Shown one piece after another: positions 16,707-25,584 of a stretch of DNA of 64,000 bases. The DNA is from Leptospira yanagawae serovar Saopaulo str. Sao Paulo = ATCC 700523. GTDB lineage: Bacteria; Spirochaetota; Leptospiria; Leptospirales; Leptospiraceae. The notes under the pieces are model-generated. The model made no database searches. It was given only the letters and a program-made list of their open reading frames with translations, and was not told the DNA's origin. How positions within the stretch are numbered: position 1 is the stretch's first letter; each line of letters begins with the position of its first letter. The position numbers and the translations under genes are program-made. Location of the stretch: positions 1-64,000 of the forward strand of contig NZ_AOGX02000032.1 in the NCBI RefSeq assembly GCF_000332475.2, in the 5' to 3' direction.

Positions 16707-17463
16707 GCAAGATAAAACAAGTATCATCATTCCAACATACAATGAAGCAGGAAATATCAAAAATTGTGTAGAAACGATCACTCGTGTATTAGAGGAACAG
16801 GCAATCACCTTCGAAATTATTATTGTGGATGATAATTCTCCAGATGGAACTTACGAAGTAACAAAAGTGATGGCAAAATATGACCAGAGGATCAAACCCT
16901 TTGTCAGACGAAATGAAAAAGGATTGAGTTCTGCCGTTACCTTTGGATATGACAAAGCAAGTGGTGATAAATTGATTGTTGTGGATGCAGATTTCCAACA
17001 TGATTACACTAAAATCCCTGATCTAATCCAATTGCTGAATGAAAATGATATCGTTGTTGCCACAAGAAGGAGCCAAGATGGAGGTTACGGAAATTTTCCC
17101 ATCTTACGCAAGTTAGCAAGTCTTTTTGCAACAAAAATATCGGAGTGGTTATTCCCTGTAAAAATTTCGGATCCGATGAGTGGTTTTTTTGGAATTCGTA
17201 AATCCGTGTATTTAGACACCAAAGACAAATTACACCCTAGGGGTTATAAAATTCTCTTTGAAATCTTAGGTGTTGTCAAGACGGACAAAATCGCGGAAAT
17301 CGGATATACCTTCGGTCTCCGTACTTGGGGGCATTCCAAATTGGATTCCTTTGTGATCTTTTACTTCCTTTGGGATTTGGTTTCCATCAAATGGAACCAA
17401 TGGAAGGAGTCCCATCCACTTTTATACGGTTCAAAGGGGAGGAATTCTCACACCCATCCATAA
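16705..17463 (+). CDS. Polyprenyl-phosphate mannose/glucose synthase-like GT2 glycosyltransferase
   Basis: A 252-residue GT-A enzyme very like dolichol/polyprenol-phosphate mannose synthase. It shows SIIIPTYNEAGNI at the N-terminus, VDDNSPDGT for nucleotide binding, VVDADFQHD as the D-x-D metal site, and MSGFFGIRK, typical of Dpm1 types. It has no C-terminal membrane helices, as in the short Dpm1 form. It should transfer a sugar from GDP- or UDP-sugar to undecaprenyl phosphate on the cytoplasmic face, supplying the ArnT/PMT-like transferase two genes upstream. The start codon lies inside a palindrome shared with the operon promoter region. Confidence 0.9.
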   Translation: MQDKTSIIIPTYNEAGNIKNCVETITRVLEEQAITFEIIIVDDNSPDGTYEVTKVMAKYDQRIKPFVRRNEKGLSSAVTFGYDKASGDKLIVVDADFQHDYTKIPDLIQLLNENDIVVATRRSQDGGYGNFPILRKLASLFATKISEWLFPVKISDPMSGFFGIRKSVYLDTKDKLHPRGYKILFEILGVVKTDKIAEIGYTFGLRTWGHSKLDSFVIFYFLWDLVSIKWNQWKESHPLLYGSKGRNSHTHP

Positions 17464-17584
17464 TTCCAACTTGAGTGAATTTCAAAAAAAACATGGATTG
17501 AAAAAGATTTTTTAAATTCGTTTTTTGCATTCGATCCCTAAGGTATTTTGATTGATTACCGTAGATCATTTTGTGAGGGACAAA

Positions 17585-17878
17585 ATGGTTACGGAAATCA
17601 CAAACGAAAAAAGTTACCGAGTGGAAACCAATCGATTGGACTTGTATTCCGCAAAAAGTTTGGAAGAAGATATGACAAACCTCTTCCAACCAGGAACAAT
17701 TGCCATCTATATCGACTTTTCCAATGTAGAAGAGGTTTCCTCAGCCGTTCTCGGATTACTCTTATACAAAAAGATGACCTTCCAAAAACAAGGTGTCCGA
17801 TTGTATTTGGTCAATGTAAAACCACAAATCCATAAGATCTTAAAAATTTTAAATCTTAGTCACCACCTACTTCCTTAA
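17585..17878 (+). CDS. STAS-domain protein (anti-sigma factor antagonist type)
   Basis: A single-domain STAS protein of about 97 residues. The central IYIDFSNVEEVSSAVLGLLLY matches the strand-loop-helix where SpoIIAA-type proteins are phosphorylated; the Ser pair in VSSA is the candidate site. GAGGGA is 4 bases before the ATG at 17585, which I prefer to the upstream ATG at 17552. Such proteins act in partner-switching with an anti-sigma kinase/phosphatase; no kinase is adjacent. It converges with the GH13 gene, overlapping it by 12 bases. Confidence 0.88.
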   Translation: MVTEITNEKSYRVETNRLDLYSAKSLEEDMTNLFQPGTIAIYIDFSNVEEVSSAVLGLLLYKKMTFQKQGVRLYLVNVKPQIHKILKILNLSHHLLP

Positions 17879-19510
17879 CGATTTGGATTCCGTCATTCGT
17901 AAAATCATTCCAGACAGAGAAGGCAATTCCAAAAACGATTCTCTTAGTTTCGACCCACCAAAAGCATAAATCAAATTTGTTTTATTTGTTAGAGGTAACT
18001 TTTGCAATTGATTTCCAAAATTGAGATACACATGTAAGATTGTCTCTTTATACTTTCTTTCAAAACACAAAACATCCATTACGTTTGTCTCAATGACTTC
18101 TAAACTTCCTTCCCTCACTGCTTGCCACTCTTTCCGAATCTGGAACATGGATCGGTATTGGTTCCATAATGAATCTTTATCTCTTTTTTGCTGGGCAACG
18201 GTGTCTTCTTTTTGAAAAGTTCCCACGGGTAACCAAGATGTTCCATTGGTAAAACCTGCATTTTTAGAATCGTCCCATAACATCGGCAAACGGCAATTAT
18301 CTCGGTTGATATAAATTCCAATTAAGTTTGATAAAAACAAAGGAACAAACCGATTCATTTTAGCAATTGGATCTTTACCTTTGAAGTTGGAAATACGACC
18401 TTCCTTACGCCCAATTTCTTCCCCGTAATATATAATGGGGACACCTCTTGCCATAAACTGAAAACAAACTAATAATTTTGCTTTTCTTTTATCACCGCCT
18501 AATCGATCGATGTAACGCCTTTGGTCATGGTTCCCGAGTACATACGTAGGTGTAAATGGTTTTGGAAAAATGGTTTCATTTTTTAAAAGTAAATTCTTAA
18601 AAAACTTTGCTTTGAATTGGAAGTGGATGAGTTCAAACTGAAACACTAAGTTAAGACCATCAGCTTTTTCACCCAAAAATGATTTTAGGACTTGGTCAGA
18701 ACCACTCACCTCTCCAATGAGGAAAGGTTTGTGTTTGTATTTTGATACATGTTTTCTTACTTCTTTGGCAAAAGAAAATGATTCTGGTAAATTTAGATTG
18801 TATTGTTTTTTTTGAAAAAACGCCTCATCATGGTTATCTGGTGTGGGAAAAAATCGAAGGCTAAATGGATTATCACGAAAACTTTCATCTTTATAAATGG
18901 AATTGAAGATATCCAATCGAAATCCATCTACACCTTTTTTTAACCAAAAATCTAGCACACCGAACATGGTTTGTTTGACCTTTGGATTTCGATAATTGAG
19001 GTCAGGTTGGAAGGATAAAAAATTACTATAATAGTATTCGTCCGTTGCTCTGTCATAATTCCAACCTGATTTTCCTACCATTGAAATCCAGTTATTGGGA
19101 GGTTTTTTGGAACCTTTTTTCCAAATATAAAATTTTCGTTTGGGATTTGATGGTGAAGATTTTGATTCCAAAAACCATGGGTGTTTGTCCGACGTATGGT
19201 TCATCACCATATCGAGCACCACTTTCATTTTCCGTTTGTGAATTTCTTTGATGAGCCGATCACAATCCTCCATCGTTCCAAAACGAGGGTCAATCTTTGT
19301 ATAATCAGCAATGTCATAACCAAAATCTTCCCCTGGGCTCAAGTAAAAGGGAGAAAACCAGATTGTTTCTACCCCTAATTCTTGGATCTCATCCAAACGA
19401 TTGAGGATTCCCTTTATATCACCAATTCCATCCCCATTTGAATCCTGAAATGACCAAGGGTAAATTTGGTAAATCGATGTTTGTTTCCACCATTCCGTCT
19501 TGTTTTCCAT
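17867..19510 (-). CDS. GH13 alpha-glucosidase (oligo-1,6-glucosidase/trehalose-hydrolase type)
   Basis: A 547-residue cytosolic GH13 enzyme. It opens with WWKQTSIYQIYPWSFQDSNG and GDGIGDIKGI, the hallmark of the oligo-1,6-glucosidase/alpha-glucosidase/trehalose-6-phosphate hydrolase subfamily. Conserved regions are DMVMNHTS, GFRLDIFN (nucleophile Asp), IGEVSG (acid/base Glu) and VLGNHDQRR. No signal peptide is present, so it acts on imported or stored sugars. Substrate within the subfamily cannot be settled by eye. It is divergent from speD with about 80 bases between starts. Confidence 0.9.
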   Translation of the reverse strand: MENKTEWWKQTSIYQIYPWSFQDSNGDGIGDIKGILNRLDEIQELGVETIWFSPFYLSPGEDFGYDIADYTKIDPRFGTMEDCDRLIKEIHKRKMKVVLDMVMNHTSDKHPWFLESKSSPSNPKRKFYIWKKGSKKPPNNWISMVGKSGWNYDRATDEYYYSNFLSFQPDLNYRNPKVKQTMFGVLDFWLKKGVDGFRLDIFNSIYKDESFRDNPFSLRFFPTPDNHDEAFFQKKQYNLNLPESFSFAKEVRKHVSKYKHKPFLIGEVSGSDQVLKSFLGEKADGLNLVFQFELIHFQFKAKFFKNLLLKNETIFPKPFTPTYVLGNHDQRRYIDRLGGDKRKAKLLVCFQFMARGVPIIYYGEEIGRKEGRISNFKGKDPIAKMNRFVPLFLSNLIGIYINRDNCRLPMLWDDSKNAGFTNGTSWLPVGTFQKEDTVAQQKRDKDSLWNQYRSMFQIRKEWQAVREGSLEVIETNVMDVLCFERKYKETILHVYLNFGNQLQKLPLTNKTNLIYAFGGSKLRESFLELPSLSGMILRMTESKSLRK

Positions 19511-19591
19511 GACTTTTCTAAATTCCTTTCGTTATTTCAGTTGCTTCTTACCTAATCACCGAATTTCTGTTCTTTATACAAGCAGGTAGCA

Positions 19592-20353
19592 ATGGATAAA
19601 GAAAAAATCAAACTTTCCGGTTTCAACAATCTGACAAAAGTTTTGAGTTTCAACCTCTACGATTTTTGCATCACTCTCGATGATGAACAAAAAGGTAGGT
19701 ACGTTAGTTATATCCACGACAAATACAATGCTAGTAAAATTACAGAGATTTCAAAAGAGATCGTGAAGCGAATTGATGCCAATATCCTTTCTGTTTCAGC
19801 ACAGGATTACGATCCAGTTGGTGCATCTGCCATGGTCCTGATGAGTGACGTAAAAGGTGGTGGAAATCCCATTCCTTCTGCACAAGTGAGTATGCACTTG
19901 GACAAATCCCATATCACTGTCCACACATACCCTGATGCCGCCGATCCTGATGGAATTTGTTCTTTCCGAGTTGATATCGATATTTCTACATGTGGGGAAA
20001 TCATCCCTCTTGATTCTATTAACTTTTTATTTGAAGCTTTTGAGTGTGATGTTGTTTATATCGATTACGTTGTAAGAGGTTATACACGACTTGCGGACGG
20101 TAGGAAAATTTATAACGACCATCACTTCAATTCCATCCTTGACTTTATCAAACCAGAGATCAAAAGAAATTATACCTATCTTTCGGATATCAATATGCCT
20201 CAAGATAACACTTGGCAAACAAAAATGATGATTCGTGAACTAGGACCTGAAAACTATTTGTTAAATCCTGAAGACATCTCTCATCCAGAGGTGCAAAACA
20301 AAATGAAATTACTTAGAGAAGAGATGAAAGAAGTGTATCACATGATCCATTAA
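19592..20353 (+). CDS. speD: S-adenosylmethionine decarboxylase proenzyme (SpeD, E. coli class)
   Basis: Makes decarboxylated SAM, the aminopropyl donor for spermidine. The 253-residue protein follows the E. coli-type enzyme closely: KLSGFNNLTKVLSFNLYDFC at the start, then QVSMHLDKSHITVHTYPDAA, where the chain self-cleaves between Lys and Ser to give the pyruvoyl group, and FRVDIDISTCGEI with the catalytic Cys. The length is that of the full E. coli class, unlike the short Thermotoga/Bacillus class. Spermidine synthase (speE), often adjacent, is not in this window. It ends shortly before the convergent SCO-like gene. Confidence 0.96.
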   Translation: MDKEKIKLSGFNNLTKVLSFNLYDFCITLDDEQKGRYVSYIHDKYNASKITEISKEIVKRIDANILSVSAQDYDPVGASAMVLMSDVKGGGNPIPSAQVSMHLDKSHITVHTYPDAADPDGICSFRVDIDISTCGEIIPLDSINFLFEAFECDVVYIDYVVRGYTRLADGRKIYNDHHFNSILDFIKPEIKRNYTYLSDINMPQDNTWQTKMMIRELGPENYLLNPEDISHPEVQNKMKLLREEMKEVYHMIH

Positions 20354-20376
20354 TGGATCAAACTGTGACAACAGAT

Positions 20377-20937
20377 TTAGGGATGGGTCAAAATTTCATT
20401 TTGGATTTTAACCCAATCCTTCTCTTTTAATTGTGGTAGAGTATAAACAAACTCTCTTTTTGGTGGGATCAGAAAAAATTGGGTACCATGTTCATCTCTT
20501 TGTTTCAGTATTTCATGTTCAGGTAAGTAGGCACCTAACCTTCTGTAGAATCTTTTTTCTGCTTCGGAACTTGACCGAAGGGCGGTAATCTGCAAAGACT
20601 TTTGGTAATATGCTAAATACTCCCCTATGGCTTCTTCTGTTTCCTTTGGGTCAGTCACTAAAAAATAAAACGAAAACTCTGTTTTTGGGAAACGATTTCG
20701 AAACTGTCGTAAGGCTTCGAGTGCCAAAGGGCATTTTTTACCACAACCAACTAATCCTGGATAAATGATAATCCAATTCGAGTTCAATTCCGACTGAAAT
20801 CGAATTTTACAAAAATCACAACTTACTTTTCGATAAGAACTACCGAAAATTTGTAAATAAAAACTGAAACCAAAAACAACAAGGGCTGCAAAAACCCAAA
20901 CCCATCGTTTCCAATTAAATTTAGTTTGCACTTCCAT
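20377..20937 (-). CDS. SCO1/SenC-like thioredoxin-fold protein, membrane-anchored
   Basis: A 186-residue protein with one N-terminal helix ([20 protein letters not shown]) and a periplasmic thioredoxin-like domain. The segment [20 protein letters not shown] carries a C-x-x-x-C pair in the position of the copper-binding Cys of SCO1/SenC. The later [10 protein letters not shown] is near where SCO proteins have a ligand His. An additional Cys pair (CDFC) lies just after the helix. SCO proteins deliver copper to cytochrome oxidase or act in thiol redox. It overlaps the upstream chemoreceptor gene by 17 bases, an unusual pairing that suggests a linked role. Confidence 0.65.
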   Translation of the reverse strand: MEVQTKFNWKRWVWVFAALVVFGFSFYLQIFGSSYRKVSCDFCKIRFQSELNSNWIIIYPGLVGCGKKCPLALEALRQFRNRFPKTEFSFYFLVTDPKETEEAIGEYLAYYQKSLQITALRSSSEAEKRFYRRLGAYLPEHEILKQRDEHGTQFFLIPPKREFVYTLPQLKEKDWVKIQNEILTHP

Positions 20938-22465
20938 GATCGATCATTGAAGCAAGAGTCTCCACTGAATTGTTTAAATTATTAAAGATCACATTCCCTT
21001 TATCAATAAATGAAATCATTTCAGAACTCGTATTCAAATTGGTTTGTGTTTTTAAATTCAAATCCATAATGGAATCAGAAATTTCGATCATACTGGAAGA
21101 TTGTTCTTTGCTCGAAAGTTGCATTTCCTTGGCAATTTGATCGAGTGTGGTAAGAGCATTCTCTTGTTTTTCAAACGCAGACAGTGTGCCTGAAATTTTT
21201 TCCGTTAACTCTCCCATTCCAACCTCAGAAGATAAAATAGATTTCACGAAACCTTGCACTGTTTGGTTGATTTGATTTGATTGTTTGAAACTCACTTGGA
21301 TTGCCGATTTAATTTTGCCTGAAATTGAGGAGATGTTTTTTGTCGCTTCTGCTGTGGAATCGGCTAGTTTGGAAATCTCTGATGCCACTACGGCAAATCC
21401 TCTTCCCGCATCACCAGCCCTTGCTGCTTCAATGGATGCATTTAACGAAAGCAAGTTGACCTTTTCTGCAATGTCAGAAATCAAATCTAAAATCTCTTCC
21501 ATCTTTTCAGAATCATCGACTGCAACTTCCATTGATTGGTACAAAGTTGAAAACTCAGATTCTGTTTTTTTCACTGACTCTGCGGACTCTTGGATTTTTT
21601 TTCTCATCACTTCTAATGATTTTACAAATCCTTCATTCAAATTAAAAAGGTTACGATTCAATTCTTCCACTTTTTGCACTTCTGTGATTTGGCGGTTACT
21701 TCCTTCTAATATCAACTGGCTCGAAGCAGTGGTTTCTTCTGTTGCGGCAGAAATGGCTTCGATGGAGGAAGATTGGTTTTGGAAAGAAGATTCAAACTCG
21801 CGAACTGCTTTTGCAATTTGATTTGAATTTTCTAAGTACATTTTTGTGCCTTGAGACACCTCGTCAATCGCAGCTGTCACACCAGCCATCACTGTTTCTA
21901 AATTTGTTTGTGTTTCAATTTGTACTCTTAAATCTTTCACCGATAAAAACGAAAAATAAATTAAGATCCCGGTTTCCATCACAACAAAAAGTGCATGGGT
22001 AAAAACAATTTCGAGTCCTGTTCCATAACTATAAACAATCACTTTGGTATCAAAGAAAACAGCTCCAAACTCTTGCAAATAATTCCCCACTAAATGGTGG
22101 ATGGCAATGGTTAGTGCTGCAACAAACATTACCTTCCAATCGTCATACACAAATAAAACGGCGAGTGCACTGAATACATGAAAGTGCATTTCGATCCTGC
22201 CAAATTGGGCTTGGATGAGTAGCGCACTAAACATCATGAGTACGGTACCATTCCAGGCACGTAAGAAAAAACTTCCTCGAAACATCCGATAAAATAAAAA
22301 CGATAACACTGCAAACAAAATGGCTGAACTAGTGACAACAAAAGTGGCACCATAACCAAGTGAGAGAAAAAAAACAAGGGGAACGTGAGCTAAAATTGCC
22401 CAAACAAAAAATGTATCAACTTTCTTCTGGCGTTGCAACAAAACTTCTGCCAATCTTATATCCAT
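20921..22465 (-). CDS. Methyl-accepting chemotaxis protein with six-helix, His-rich membrane sensor
   Basis: The first ~185 residues form about six transmembrane helices instead of a periplasmic domain. Conserved membrane histidines are H94 and H96 ([12 protein letters not shown]) and H123/H124 ([10 protein letters not shown]), a pattern seen in one family of membrane-sensing receptors. A coiled signalling domain follows with the canonical hairpin ([20 protein letters not shown] and [14 protein letters not shown]). There is no obvious HAMP domain. The histidines could bind haem or metal; this is inference. Its 3' end overlaps the SCO-like gene by 17 bases, so the two are translationally linked. 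Confidence 0.92.
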   Translation of the reverse strand: MDIRLAEVLLQRQKKVDTFFVWAILAHVPLVFFLSLGYGATFVVTSSAILFAVLSFLFYRMFRGSFFLRAWNGTVLMMFSALLIQAQFGRIEMHFHVFSALAVLFVYDDWKVMFVAALTIAIHHLVGNYLQEFGAVFFDTKVIVYSYGTGLEIVFTHALFVVMETGILIYFSFLSVKDLRVQIETQTNLETVMAGVTAAIDEVSQGTKMYLENSNQIAKAVREFESSFQNQSSSIEAISAATEETTASSQLILEGSNRQITEVQKVEELNRNLFNLNEGFVKSLEVMRKKIQESAESVKKTESEFSTLYQSMEVAVDDSEKMEEILDLISDIAEKVNLLSLNASIEAARAGDAGRGFAVVASEISKLADSTAEATKNISSISGKIKSAIQVSFKQSNQINQTVQGFVKSILSSEVGMGELTEKISGTLSAFEKQENALTTLDQIAKEMQLSSKEQSSSMIEISDSIMDLNLKTQTNLNTSSEMISFIDKGNVIFNNLNNSVETLASMIDHGSAN

Positions 22466-22728
22466 ATACTAATAGACGGATTTATCTTATAAAATACGAG
22501 TCAATAATTGATATCCGAATGTTTGCGTTCATAATTCTCTTCGTCATAATCGAAATCCTTCTATTTAAGTTAGGAAAAGAGTCATTTTATCTATTTTACT
22601 TCCTATGATTGGGATCAAGTTACAAAATCCTGAATCGATTCTTTTCTTTCATTTCTCGTAAATATCGCTACTTTCTCTCTTGCCCTTTTCCTAATTCTTC
22701 TGTAGACTAGTGACTTAGCAGGTGCATT

Positions 22729-24903
22729 TTGGAACCATTTTCAGAACTTGGTGCAACAGAAAACCCACACTTGGGCAGTGTTTCTGAGCCAAATTATTTT
22801 ATCTCCTTACCTAAAAATATTGCCAGTTATTCATTAACCTCGCAAGCCATCTTAGAAGAATTAAGAGTTAGGCACCGAAGGTTGGAAATGCATGGGAGTG
22901 CAGAAATCACTCCAACTTTATTTTTAACTTTGGATTTGATTCCAGAACTTTTATCAAAACAAGTTCACTTAACGGATTCCCATAGATCAGGCTCGGCGAT
23001 TAAAGAAGCTCTGAAAGAACTTGCTGGCCTTACCGAACACAACAAAGAACCTGTTGTGTATTTTTATCCTTTCATTTTACAGGTTGACCAAAAATTGATT
23101 TTTCGGGTCAGTATGATCGCTCCTCAAATCAATGAAAAAACAGATATTGTTCCTTTCCGAAGGTCTTGCTTTAAATATAGCATTGATTTGGTGGATCTAT
23201 TACTCAAGAATCGATCAAATCAGAATTTGGTATTAGAGGAAGAGAATCCAGGTTCAAACCTAATACGTGCCGACCAAAAAGGGAAGGTTTATTTTTTCCC
23301 AACCAAACTCAGTTTTGAATCAGAACTTGAATCCATCATACGCAAAAGTATGGAGCCATATGGACCGTTACCTGTAAAAGACTTTATCATTGATGTCATC
23401 ACTCGTGGAAAAGAAACAGCAAACCTAGTTGAGATCGTTCCTGGGTATCATTTCGTATTGCCAAGTGGATCCCACCACCCTGAATATGCCAAACACCTAG
23501 CTGTCCAACTTGATGGACTCAAACAGTTTGCTTTCCCATTTCTAAAACGGTATGCAAGTGAGAATCATTATGAATCCTATAGCGAAACACTAAAACATTT
23601 AGAATCCAAATTTCCAAAACAAACTGAGGAACTTTACAAACAAGGTCCTCTTCTGATCCCAGAAGTACTTCAAATTTTAGGAAACTTTCCTTTTGATAAA
23701 CTGAATGGAGACGAAGCCACTCGCATAAAAAATAGTATCCAAGATAGTCTGATCATTTTACAAAAATTATCACGTTTTCTTTCAGAGCAGGAAAAAGAAG
23801 ATGCGGAAGACGAGCTATTTTCCCTCATCCAACTCCTAAGTACAAAAATAGAAGAGAATACAAAAAACACACTCACCCTTACCAAACTCAACTTGTATTC
23901 TGAGATCAAAACACTGAACTTAAAATCTGATTCCGAGAAGAAAAAGGCAATCGATACAATTGTAAAAACATTATCGGATACATACGGGTGTTTGGAGATG
24001 AAGGAAGAAAATTTCCATGTATTATTTGCTTTGGACCAAAAGTTACTCTCGAAGGTAGAGGAAAATACATTCAAACTGGCAAAAACAAACCCTGAGGTTC
24101 GAAATGAACTTCCGATCCTTGATCAGATCCGCATCATCTTGAAAAACCGTTCCGACGTTTCCATCGACAAAGAAGAAAGAACGGACGAAATAGATGAAGA
24201 TGGAACAGAGGAAAAAATACCATCTACGAAATCAGAACCAAGAATCTCTTTTTCTGCCTTACAAGAAAAGTTTCATGTTCCGATCGGTGTTTTTAGTTTT
24301 CTTTTCCTTTCGTCGGTTGTCACCGTTGTTTCCTTGCTGATAGGAAGTCTTGATTACATCGGGAGTGGATTTTTGATCAGTTTTTTTGTTGGTCTGATCC
24401 TTGGATATTTATACAGAAAGGATGGCAAACCAAAACCAATTTCAGAAAAACCGAAACCAACACTTCCAAAAGAAAATCGATCCCTTTCGATTGCAAAGGT
24501 GGCAGAAAGTTTTATTTATCCTAAAAAGTTCAATAGCATTGCGGAAAAAGTGTATGATTCCAAACGATTGCGTAATCACATTGAAGAATGTGTGGACGAC
24601 ATCATACTCCAATTGCCAAGTGCTGACAGAAACAAGGACTCCAATAAAATTGTAGCCGAGATCGAACATGCAATTTTACAAATTTCCGTTGTGATGAAAA
24701 TCCCAGAAGCCCTCCAATTAAAAAATCGATCGAAAGAACTCATCCTCTCCAAAGCTGACTTTCGTACCATCTTATTCCGAACACAACTGGCTGAATACTA
24801 CCGTAAGGAAGCCAGTTTGTATAAATCTGACCGTGACCAAATGGATTACATCCAGTTTATCATCCGAGAATTAGAATTTGGCTATAATAAATATCTGAAA
24901 TGA
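22729..24903 (+). CDS. Large protein of unknown function with one membrane hairpin
   Basis: A 724-residue product with no recognised family. The N-terminal ~500 residues look soluble and are rich in charged helices, including a long helical stretch (about 300-470). A hydrophobic pair of helices follows (FSFLFLSSVVTVVSLLIGSL and SGFLISFFVGLILGYLYR, about 525-575). A C-terminal ~130-residue soluble domain ends in QMDYIQFIIRELEFGYNKYLK. The start is a TTG with AGGTG 5 bases upstream, and no ATG nearby fits better. The LRR lipoprotein gene follows 13 bases later, so they may form a pair. Probably inner-membrane, with large cytosolic parts on both ends. Confidence 0.75.
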   Translation: MEPFSELGATENPHLGSVSEPNYFISLPKNIASYSLTSQAILEELRVRHRRLEMHGSAEITPTLFLTLDLIPELLSKQVHLTDSHRSGSAIKEALKELAGLTEHNKEPVVYFYPFILQVDQKLIFRVSMIAPQINEKTDIVPFRRSCFKYSIDLVDLLLKNRSNQNLVLEEENPGSNLIRADQKGKVYFFPTKLSFESELESIIRKSMEPYGPLPVKDFIIDVITRGKETANLVEIVPGYHFVLPSGSHHPEYAKHLAVQLDGLKQFAFPFLKRYASENHYESYSETLKHLESKFPKQTEELYKQGPLLIPEVLQILGNFPFDKLNGDEATRIKNSIQDSLIILQKLSRFLSEQEKEDAEDELFSLIQLLSTKIEENTKNTLTLTKLNLYSEIKTLNLKSDSEKKKAIDTIVKTLSDTYGCLEMKEENFHVLFALDQKLLSKVEENTFKLAKTNPEVRNELPILDQIRIILKNRSDVSIDKEERTDEIDEDGTEEKIPSTKSEPRISFSALQEKFHVPIGVFSFLFLSSVVTVVSLLIGSLDYIGSGFLISFFVGLILGYLYRKDGKPKPISEKPKPTLPKENRSLSIAKVAESFIYPKKFNSIAEKVYDSKRLRNHIEECVDDIILQLPSADRNKDSNKIVAEIEHAILQISVVMKIPEALQLKNRSKELILSKADFRTILFRTQLAEYYRKEASLYKSDRDQMDYIQFIIRELEFGYNKYLK

Positions 24904-24916
24904 CAAATCTGGTTTT

Positions 24917-25546
24917 ATGAAGTCTTTTATTTACAATACACTTTCAGTCCTTTTGTTCACATCCTTCCTTTTGCAATGTAATAAAAAAGTTGTGAATGCG
25001 GAAGAATGGATTTTAGAACACAAAGAGGATCGTGTTTTTAATCTTTCCAATAAAGAGTTTGGAGAATTACCAAAATCCATTGGAGAATTGACAAAAGTAG
25101 AAGAACTCACCCTCCAGTATGATTCATTAAAGGTACTTCCGAGGGAAATTGGTAACCTCAAACAATTAAAAATCCTAAATCTTTTTGGAAATCCACTCAC
25201 CTCTCTGCCAGACGAAATTGGCAATTTAGAAAACTTGGAAGTTTTGTTACTGGGAAGGACGGAGCTAAAGGAAATTCCCGCCGTCATCTCACGATTGAAA
25301 AAACTAAAAACCTTAGCTCTCGACGAAACGAAGGTGCAACTAACAGAGGCGGATGTGGAAGTGATCGCCTCTCTACCAGGACTTGAAATTTTAGACCTCA
25401 CCCTTATGAGGGAATACAAAACCCTTCCAAAAAACCTGGCAAAACTTGCCCACCTAAAACATCTTGTTTTACAAAAGACCCTATTGGAAAAATCAGATGT
25501 GGTGAGACTACGAAACGAACTCCCTAAGGTTCGTGTCAAACTCTAA
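24917..25546 (+). CDS. Leucine-rich-repeat lipoprotein
   Basis: A 209-residue LRR protein with a lipobox-like N-terminus (LLFTSFLLQC), so probably lipid-anchored in the envelope. About six repeats of the bacterial 23-residue LPxxIGxLxxLxxLxLxxNxL type are visible, such as LPKSIGELTKVEELTLQYDS and LPREIGNLKQLKILNLFGNP. LRR proteins of this kind are numerous in Leptospira; their ligands are mostly unknown. It follows the 724-residue membrane protein gene by 13 bases and precedes ileS by 38. Confidence 0.9.
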   Translation: MKSFIYNTLSVLLFTSFLLQCNKKVVNAEEWILEHKEDRVFNLSNKEFGELPKSIGELTKVEELTLQYDSLKVLPREIGNLKQLKILNLFGNPLTSLPDEIGNLENLEVLLLGRTELKEIPAVISRLKKLKTLALDETKVQLTEADVEVIASLPGLEILDLTLMREYKTLPKNLAKLAHLKHLVLQKTLLEKSDVVRLRNELPKVRVKL

Positions 25547-25584
25547 GGACTAAAGATTTTTTTTCCGTTTTCTCTCTGGCCTAG

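Noticed and set aside
21285..21821. Long forward frame of 178 codons over the chemoreceptor gene
   Set aside because: It is antisense to the conserved methyl-accepting domain and has no independent support.
24931..25539. Long reverse frame of 202 codons over the LRR gene
   Set aside because: It mirrors the repeated LRR codons; Ser/Phe/Arg-rich composition is typical of an antisense shadow.
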